Origin: Pestalotiopsis fici W106-1
Taxonomy: Eukaryota > Ascomycota > Sordariomycetes > Amphisphaeriales > Sporocadaceae
Reading direction: 5' to 3'
Assembly: GCF_000516985.1 (NCBI RefSeq)
Contig: NW_006917095.1
Location: forward strand, 3,422,942 to 3,486,941
Length of the DNA stretch: 64,000 bases
Under the pieces are notes generated by a model that was not told the DNA's origin, made no database searches, and saw nothing but the letters and a program-made list of their open reading frames with translations. Shown here piece by piece: positions 56,590 to 64,000 of this stretch (positions within the stretch are counted from its first letter, which is position 1; each line of letters opens with the position of its first letter). Position numbers and translations under genes: made by a program.

Positions 56590-59500
56590 TGCGTTCGCCG
56601 TAGGTGGGGCGTTTTCTGGATTGTTTGACGGACGAGCAGCAGCTTACAATGCTGGTGGTCGTTACGTCAGATTCTACGAGCCCAATGGCCCCATGGTTTT
56701 CGCTTGGCCGCCTCTCCCTTCGCTTGGCCGCCAAATCAAAAGTAACGTCAGGATGTCAGGGACAGGATGGGAGGTGGGCGACGCGATGCGATTCGAAAAA
56801 AATCTGTTTGCGCTGGAGCCGGGGAGCGGCAGCGATAAAACAGGACAGGGGCAATTGTGCGAGAATACAGTAGGACAAAACTGGACGTGACGGACCGGCT
56901 GTGAGACGGCGAGGGTGGAAGAGTGAGGGAGAGGAAGGGGGAGACGGTCAGCGCAATGGCAGCAGGCGATGCGCTGCAAAAAGACACAGAATAAGGAAAC
57001 ACGGTATGTTGTCGGGTGATACCAGGGATTGGTCACTCAGGGACGGACATTGGGATTTGATTTGATCAACCGATAGAACGAATGAACGAACGAACAAACG
57101 AAGGCAAGGAAAATGCGAGCGAGCAAGTTGAATGGGTTTGATTGAATGCACACTGATCGAAGCGCATTGGATCAAATGTTCTTCTACCTACTACATGTTA
57201 CCTACCTACCAACCTGCCTGCCTGCCTCTGTACCTAATGTAGGTATGGCCGTGGTCTCGATGCAGCTTAGTTTGAATCCAGGGAACATTGTCTGGCCCTC
57301 ACTTGGGATTACAGTGCTTCTCGTTGCCTTTACTTCCGTGGACCTCCCCTACTGGGCTCACCAGTTTCCCTTCCCTCCACTCCGCTCCACTAAATTTACC
57401 CAAAAGCAGCCAGCATCGTTGGAAGTACATAATACAAGTTCAGAGACAGACCCCTTACACGCAATCGTCTTTCAAAGCTGCTCACTGCATGTCAACCACT
57501 TGATTACCTACCTGCTTACCTATCTACCTAGGAGGTATTTTATCTGAGCCGGCCCAAATTGAACCATCTCAACAGTTTCCGAAGTAAATCATTGAGGTGC
57601 TCAAGCATCAGCTTCCATGTGTCTTCTTGGGCATTGCCTAGCTGTGTGACATTAGTACGTATGCCTTATTAGCTGCTGCGTGTCTACTGTGTAGGTTGGT
57701 AGCCCAGAAAGTGGGTGTGGAGTTTGTCTCGCCCTTCATGGGCAAGCCGTGGCCGTGGCGCGATCGTTGCACCTGGAGACTTGGGAAGGAAATGAGATAG
57801 AATAAAATAAAATCACTGCAGAATGGCGACTGCGGCGGGGCTGCAATTGGGCTCCAGGCTCTAGATGAGCAAATGGATGTGGGAATGAATGTATGCTGCG
57901 CTGTGCTCTGCTTTTTTAATGTTGTGTTGCGCCGTGTGCCGTGTGCGTACCTAGGTAAGGTCATGCATGGTACATGCTATTATATACATATATCAAAGTA
58001 GGTATGCTGGTCTGAGGCTGGATTAGAACGGGCCTGTGATTCTTTTTGCCAGATAATACTCATAGCCGGGGTTGGTTGAAATAGCCCTCATCCTCTTTCT
58101 GTGCGTTTTCTCTCTTTCTCTCCATCTTTACCGTCAGTCTAGGTATCTGCTACAAGTGCAATTTTGACAAAATCATACACCTTAGATTCGGCATCGTCGG
58201 CAAGTACAGACGCCGCAAACTGATCCAGAGTTCTTCTACTGTGTTTCCTCAAATGCATATATGAACGTAACTATGGTTGGAAGTAGGCAAGGGCTACGTC
58301 AATAAGCCAGAAAACTCCAGTGTAGAGGGTCCAGGTGTAATCCTACGCACGCGAGCATCAAAGGTTCCACTTTGTAATGCACACTATGGAGATCTGCCAT
58401 ATGCTCGAGATGCTGATGGTCAAGATTGACAATGTCGTCGACGGAAAACGGGGTCAACGACAGGCGCCCAATGTTTCGAGACCACTCCGCCCGCATATGC
58501 ACTGCCAAGGTTTATGTAAGGACAGAAGCCCCAATCCATTCATTCTAGAATCTATCTAGGTCCGCATGTCCACTGTAGGTGAAATACTTCGTAGATCTTG
58601 CTCTGCTCTTCTTCCTCGTGTTTTTTTTTCCCTTTGGGCATACACATCCTTCTCGTTTCCTTATTATTATTATTTGCTTCTTGACCACTCCCCCTTCACC
58701 GACACTCTTTTCTGTTCCTTTGTATCTCACTATTGCTTGCCCTGGTCGTAATCTTGTGAGATGGAATTGGCATGCAATGTTGCTCGCCCAGCCACTCAGA
58801 TTCCTTCAGGTGGCCCGTGAATAGTTGACCATACCGTAGAGCCCGATAAACTACACCTGCCAACGTAAGATTGCCTCGTCGCGAGCCACTCTGACATGGG
58901 TGGGCAGGTATTGAACTAAGTCGGTATCCGATGGTTAAGAACCACAACTCGCCGGAATATAGGACCTACTGTACACAGTACACCAAATTCCGTCACGCTT
59001 CGTTCAAACTTCTGCTTGGTAGTCTTGTTGACCAACCGCTGGGCAAATGTAGTTGTCGTCGCCTTTCCAAGAGCTTATACCCACACACGGATTTCCTGCC
59101 GTTTGCCCTTCCCTTCCACACTCGTTGAATCAAAGGTACTTCCCGGGTTGATGTAAGTGGGGTTATGGAGTCCCGGTAATCTATGAAGCTTGCAAGAGTT
59201 GGGATGAAGAAAACCACCGTGCACGCCTAATAATAAAGTACTCCGTACGGGTCAACCGGAACCCCTTGCCGTGAGTAGTTTTGTGCCGTGCGACTCGTAC
59301 GCTCAACAGAAGGTTTTTCAGCTGCAATGGCCTTGGGTCATTATCTTCATTTTCTTGCCCTGGCTGAGCAACCGTATTTAGTACGTAGGTGGCGACAGAA
59401 GGACGTTGGCATTTAAATTTGGTCACCGCCAATATGACAGAACTATACAACGGTCCATTTAAGCAATGCTTGTATAGAATGATACGACAAGCGTTTGGCT

Positions 59501-59807
59501 TTTTCGCTGTGCAAAGCAACAGCCACATAGATACTTACGGTCGCCAACGGACCATGCTGACACCCCCATAAATGACTGGAAAAACTGCCAACTTGCACTG
59601 AGCGAAGGCTTCCAGATCCAACCAAGAAGCTGATGTCTCGAAAAAGAAAAAGAAAAACAAGGACCCATGATTTCCTTGACTCCATAACTCCATGCTCATC
59701 AAGGGAATCAAACAAACAAAACACCACATGGTTTCGATCTCAAACTCGGCAGGTATTTTTGGAAATTTGTAGGCAGCACGCCGGCTCTCTTTGGCCCCTT
59801 AACTCGA
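56478..59807. other. Sec7 upstream region and spacer, no gene seen
   Basis: This holds the promoter and leader of the Sec7 gene and the 3' flank of Ecm14. A CGT trinucleotide repeat is at 56559-56590. TACCTACC words cluster at 57185-57245 and 57505-57540. No coding signature in the short frames. Confidence 0.5.
56559..56590. repeat. TCG/CGT trinucleotide repeat
   Basis: About ten trinucleotide units within 120 bases upstream of the Sec7 start codon, so probably in the 5' UTR. Confidence 0.85.
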
Positions 59808-61499
59808 CTACCTCCTCTTACGTCGTCTGAGTTCGAAGCCTGAAGGCTCGGATTCGCTCGGCATGGTTTGCTGCTGGCCCTCGTTCGCGTCTGGCACCAT
59901 CTCTATGCCATTGTTTCCAAGCATGTAGTCTCCAAGAAATCTGACAGCCTCAAACACCTCGTCGCCAACAGGAACAATGTTATCGCGGGGGAGAAGGAAG
60001 CCGTAGCTGCCGGTATCTCGTAGCTTGATCTGGAAGCTATATCGGGCTTTGAGGTCATGATGGAAGTAATCTATGGCTGCACCACCAGCCGCCTCGATTC
60101 GACGGTTCTGAACGCTCTCCATACCCTCCTCCGTCGGTGCGCTGCCGGACACGGCGCTTTCGCACGCCGAGCCGACGCTGTAGTATTCGCCTGTACCCAA
60201 AAGTCTCATGTACTTTGCTATATTCATGGCAACCTCTTGCATGTTCTCCAGATTCGGCACCTTTGCATCGCAGGAGTAAGCGTAAGGCCACAAGATCTGT
60301 TGCGAGTACGAATGCAAGTCGATGTAAGCAACAAAATCCACGTTGTGGTTTGTCTCATTTGCTGCCCACCGAGCCAGCTGACTGGCCTCAACAGCCTGGA
60401 ACGGCTCGTTGCCACCGTAACTTTCCGAGCATGGATCGCTCTGGTGCTCAACAGCATTCCAGCCATAGCCAAATGAGTGATCGAGGTCATAGCCATGGCA
60501 GTATCTCATGGTGGTGATCTGTCTCGACTTGCGCCAGAGCCTGTCTACCGTCCACGTATATTCGTAACCATCCGGGTTTAGGACGGGGACAAAGACGAGA
60601 TCGAAATGTTTGAGCATGGCATCAACAACATCATCCTTGCCAATCTTGGAGGCAAACATATTGGCCAAGTAGTTGACGGTGCTGACGGATATCCATTCGC
60701 GCGCGTGCATTCCTCCCGTGATGAGAATCGTCTTTCGAGGCGACTTCTTCGTATGATGGCGCTGAGTATCTAGACCAAGCCGGAGGGCAGGAATGTCTCG
60801 GCCCTCAAAGGATTTTCCGATGCTGATCAAGCTCACCAGGCCCTCCTTTTGATACTTGAACATGGATGCAAAGTACTGCATCCACGATGAGATAGTCTCG
60901 AGTGGCTGGTAGTCCTTGAAGAACAGATCGTCCATCTGGTGCTTTTTAAACAAGTCATTGACACCCTGTCCGCGGTTCCTTGTATCTGCTGGTGTTTGAC
61001 CCTGGCGCACGGCCGACGCAAAATCATGTCGATCCTTGGGAGCCGGATACGTAGCGGCGACGGCACGGGCGAGGTCTTGAATCAACACCATGTGATCGGA
61101 GCGCATGGGTTCGGGCAGCATGTTTAAGAAGCCACGGATGCGGTTCTTTGGGATACGTATATCCGTGTAGCTCGGCCCAAAATCCCATATATCAAGCAAC
61201 ATCTGGTCGGCGGCCCGCCGAAAGGCGGCTTCGTGCTCATAGGTAGAGACATTGAAGCGTAGAACTACCTGACGATCGTAGTTGGGCTTCAAGGGTATCA
61301 CGTCATCGTCGGTCAATGTTGTGCGGATAAGACTCAATGGCCAGACGTTGAGCCAGCTTCCTTTCACCGAGGTCGTCGAGGCTCGAGGAGCAAACGGGCT
61401 TGAGTCGCCATGTTGGGGCGGCAAAGCATGAGCAACGACAGGTGAGTTTGGCGGGACGCAGGCGGCTAAGAGATATGACAGGAAGAGCGAGGAACGCAT
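59808..61499 (-). CDS. ecm14: Inactive metallocarboxypeptidase-like protein Ecm14 (M14 family)
   Basis: A single exon of 563 residues. The start is the ATG at 61499 (MRSSLFLSYLLAACVPP), which gives a signal peptide of about 25 residues. A propeptide-like segment follows, then an M14 carboxypeptidase fold. Zinc ligands are kept: HARE (His265, Glu268) and LHSYSQQ (His396). The position of the general-base Glu is Lys492, in FQIKLRDTGSYGFLLP. This Glu-to-Lys change is the known hallmark of Ecm14, a secretory-route pseudopeptidase linked to cell-wall assembly. The C-terminus is a basic tail (ELRRRKRR). It is isolated, with 3.3 kb and 0.9 kb of empty flank. Confidence 0.92.
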   Translation of the reverse strand: MRSSLFLSYLLAACVPPNSPVVAHALPPQHGDSSPFAPRASTTSVKGSWLNVWPLSLIRTTLTDDDVIPLKPNYDRQVVLRFNVSTYEHEAAFRRAADQMLLDIWDFGPSYTDIRIPKNRIRGFLNMLPEPMRSDHMVLIQDLARAVAATYPAPKDRHDFASAVRQGQTPADTRNRGQGVNDLFKKHQMDDLFFKDYQPLETISSWMQYFASMFKYQKEGLVSLISIGKSFEGRDIPALRLGLDTQRHHTKKSPRKTILITGGMHAREWISVSTVNYLANMFASKIGKDDVVDAMLKHFDLVFVPVLNPDGYEYTWTVDRLWRKSRQITTMRYCHGYDLDHSFGYGWNAVEHQSDPCSESYGGNEPFQAVEASQLARWAANETNHNVDFVAYIDLHSYSQQILWPYAYSCDAKVPNLENMQEVAMNIAKYMRLLGTGEYYSVGSACESAVSGSAPTEEGMESVQNRRIEAAGGAAIDYFHHDLKARYSFQIKLRDTGSYGFLLPRDNIVPVGDEVFEAVRFLGDYMLGNNGIEMVPDANEGQQQTMPSESEPSGFELRRRKRR

Positions 61500-62451
61500 T
61501 GTGTGCGACTGCAATACGAGCGAGTATCCGAAGTTGCCGATTGCCTTATTTGCTTGAGATGTCGATGGCTAGAGATGGATGAAACATCCCGTTGTGTAGC
61601 GCATGCGACATACAAATGACACGAGGTGTGCGGTCTTCTGCGTTGAGCGGAACCGAAGATAAGTCGGCAGCTCGGGTACAATTTCTCTTATGATGCTGCC
61701 TGGCGGGCACGAAATAATGTAGTGTACCACATAGCCAGGCACCGCCAGAGATACGGGTTGTTTTGCTTATCTTAGCCTACCTTACCCAAGAAAATCGCCT
61801 AGCTGCAAATGTTAGCGGCTGCCTGCTTGCACTGCCAGGTACCCTGTCAAGCCTGTGGTATGTTGGTGCAACATGGACCATGGAAGGCTGAGACACTTGA
61901 TACATTTTGGCTCGAGTTACATATATTCCATTGAGGAACGAGCAAAGACTGCATACGGTAGGCGGGATATTGCAATAGGTACTGTTTGGAACAGTACCGT
62001 GGTTAGAACAGCGTCAAAATTTGGCCGTGGATAATGTAAATAGGTAATCAGCCAAACAAACTCCTGACGTGGTGCTCGCAGAGCCTAAATGCTCAAGTTG
62101 TTCAGTAATTATGCGCTCTTGCATACCTTACCTACGTACCTCACGAACATGTAGCTTACCAGCAGGCATTCTTGATGCTGTACGACATTTCAGATGCCAA
62201 AATCAGGTACGGCTGGCTCTGGACGCCTCTATGCCTGGCAAATCACTTTGTTACAGCTCAGCAGTTAATGGGGCTTGAATATATGTTCTCATTATGACCG
62301 TTATTAAAGAGTGGTCGACATACTCCGTGTGACCATTCACAAGGCACTTTTTAATACTTTTTTTGTTCCTTCTCACAAGCAGACTCGTAAGAGGCTCTAA
62401 TGTACACAATGCATCGGATCGCTACTGATATAGCTCGAGGCTGAATGACGC
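61500..62451. other. Intergenic, no gene seen
   Basis: Promoter side of Ecm14 and the 3' flank of the MAPEG gene. TACCTACG-type words occur near 62120-62140. No supportable coding feature. Confidence 0.5.
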
Positions 62452-63133
62452 CTATGCGCGGGATTCAAGAATCATTTGCACACCAGTCCAAACCGACATG
62501 ACCTTGAGGGCAACATCACTCAGCAGGAAGATACCGAAACCCATCATGCGCCCAGGCGGACCTTGAGCAACGTAGCCGCGGGCGTACAGAGCACGACCAA
62601 AAACCCATGCGGCACCGACAGCAGCACCCACTGTCGGGAAGCGTAAGCCTGAGATCAGGAGCGCGCCGAGGAAGGGCCCAAAGTTCTCGACAAAGTTGCC
62701 ATGCGCCCGCTGTGCGCAATTAAATTTGTAGGCGGCCGGGCTCTTGGCGGCCTGCTCCTCGGTCGCGTAGGGGATCGGGTACTTGAGGCCGCTGTCTCGG
62801 CGGGCCAGCGACGTAAGCGTGGAGTGGTACAGGTTGACGAAGAACGAAGCCGACGCGACGGTCAGGACATAACTGGTAGAATTGCCAGGGTCAGCCAGCT
62901 TGTCCGGAGTTGGGTTATGTAATATACACCACAAGGCACAGTCTGTGGGAAGCAATGATGCAGAGAGGACCCGACACGCTGGACTCGGTCCGGGATGGTT
63001 GGCGTTGTCAGCACCAATCCCAACTGCGATTGGTTTGCGTTGCGGTTGCGTTATACTGGGCTGGTATCGCGACAGCTACCTAGGAAGGTTGTACTCACCC
63101 GTACTCGCTAGGAAGCTCCAGGGCGAAAGGCAT
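62452..63133 (-). CDS. MAPEG family membrane protein, MGST3-like
   Basis: Two exons, 63133-63099 and 62872-62452, join in frame to 151 residues across a 226 nt intron, the longest in the window. Exon 1 is MPFALELPSEYG; exon 2 opens YVLTVASASFFVNLYHSTLT. Four membrane segments are visible. The central signature FNCAQRAHGNFVENFGPFLG and the later GRALYARGY match microsomal glutathione S-transferase 3 and related MAPEG proteins of the endoplasmic reticulum. Such enzymes conjugate glutathione or reduce lipid peroxides; activity here is inferred. The last exon frame also extends upstream into the intron, where it would give a different, less family-like start, so the two-exon form is preferred. 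Confidence 0.85.
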
Positions 63134-64000
63134 TTTGATGTTGCGAAGAATTTCTTATGATGCGAAACAACTGAGATGTGGTGTAGGGTACGGAAATCGG
63201 CCAATTGAGTATTTCTGAATGCCACGAAATGAACAGCAAAGCTTGGACTTTTTGTACAGAAATCAAGGGAAGGGATTCGGAAGGTATTCTCCTCCGGCAC
63301 TTGTAGTGCTTAAATACCTGCTACGTAAAGTAGGTTGTGCCTAACCTACCTCACCTAGCCTCTACACACATTCAATGCCATCTACCTAACCTCCGCTAAG
63401 CGGACGAGGCTGGGGATCGGAACAAAATAAAAGGGGGTTTACTGCCAGACCCCCCTTCTCTCGTAGTACTCGGAACGCAAAAGCAGAAGCAGCACGACGC
63501 ACGGAGATCCGTTTCGAAGCTGCAACAGACACGATGGTACGCCGCCAGAGCTTGGATTCTGGCCATATCCAGGAGCTTCCTCGCTAATCATGTACCTACC
63601 CACTCCATGCCGAGCCCACTCCTCCAAGAAGTGCAACCAACACCAGCGCAATCGAATACTCAGAGTCCGTCGGACCACGCAGCTACATAAAAGACCGTAC
63701 AATTCTTAGGTCTTCGTGGACCGGCGCTGACTAATTTCCATAGTCAGGAACATCATTACCGGGAGAGATTGTTTGCCAGAATCATGAGACGTGTCTAGAT
63801 TCTCGGTGACTTTTCTTTAGCGGCATCATGATAGCAGTCCGTTTCATCCGACCACGGGCTGACGTCGCTCCGAACGCCGCACATTGCAACAAAAACTGGC
63901 CGAACACCATGTTCTACCTACGTTAATAAGGGAGTAGCATCGTGGATTGCGGTCGAGTTAACTGGTGCCTGCCTCATTTGTGCCACGTTTCAACGAGACG
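63134..64000. other. Right-end flank, no gene seen
   Basis: Promoter side of the MAPEG gene with TACCTACC-like words around 63340-63400. No supportable gene before the window ends. Confidence 0.5.

Noticed and set aside
1..64000. CRISPR arrays, rRNA, transposons, tRNA genes
   Set aside because: No spaced direct repeats, no terminal inverted repeats with transposase or reverse transcriptase motifs, and no convincing tRNA fold were seen by eye; a dedicated scan could still find a short tRNA.

Overview
The window looks like nuclear DNA of a filamentous ascomycete, probably Sordariomycetes and perhaps Hypocreales. Evidence: short spliceosomal introns (about 49-112 nt, one of 226 nt) with GT..AG ends and GCTAAC/CTGAC-like branch points; long gene-free spacers; and fungal families such as NACHT/HET proteins, a fused PabA-PabB, Gpc1, Ecm14, a Syt1-like Sec7 GEF and an MGST3-like MAPEG protein. 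All assignments are by eye; no database was searched. A run of 100 N (37386-37485) marks an assembly gap.

Region 1 (1-16.3 kb) is accessory-like. A plus-strand gene (51-7836) can be spliced into one 2437-residue protein with an alpha/beta-hydrolase-like head, a NACHT NTPase, an acidic Ser-rich linker, a ZZ-type zinc finger and a C-terminal HET domain. On the minus strand lies a second NLR-like gene (14681 down to 10499) with a nucleoside-phosphorylase head, NACHT, ankyrin repeats and a degenerate ZZ-like tail; a small frameshift in an ankyrin repeat separates its last part. Two unrecognised genes (8019-9158 and 15155-16303) lie between and beside them.

Region 2 (17.7-40 kb) is housekeeping: bifunctional aminodeoxychorismate synthase (folate), cohesin SMC1, glycerophosphocholine acyltransferase Gpc1, the APC/C activator Cdh1, an NCBP3-like RNA-binding protein, and an unrecognised coiled-coil protein with a Cys/His-rich start. 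PabAB/SMC1 and Gpc1/Cdh1 are convergent pairs; SMC1/Gpc1 is divergent across 2.3 kb.

Region 3 (40-47 kb) is a 7 kb stretch without a supportable gene, with microsatellites and many TACCTACC-type words. Region 4 (47-64 kb) holds an unrecognised basic protein, SRP72, a Sec7-PH ARF-GEF, the pseudo-carboxypeptidase Ecm14 and an MGST3-like membrane protein.

The genes do not form one pathway. The most unusual item is the NLR-like locus at the left: a hydrolase-NACHT-ZZ-HET fusion facing a frameshifted PNP-NACHT-ankyrin-ZZ gene, which by family knowledge suggests a fungal self/non-self recognition or immune-type locus.
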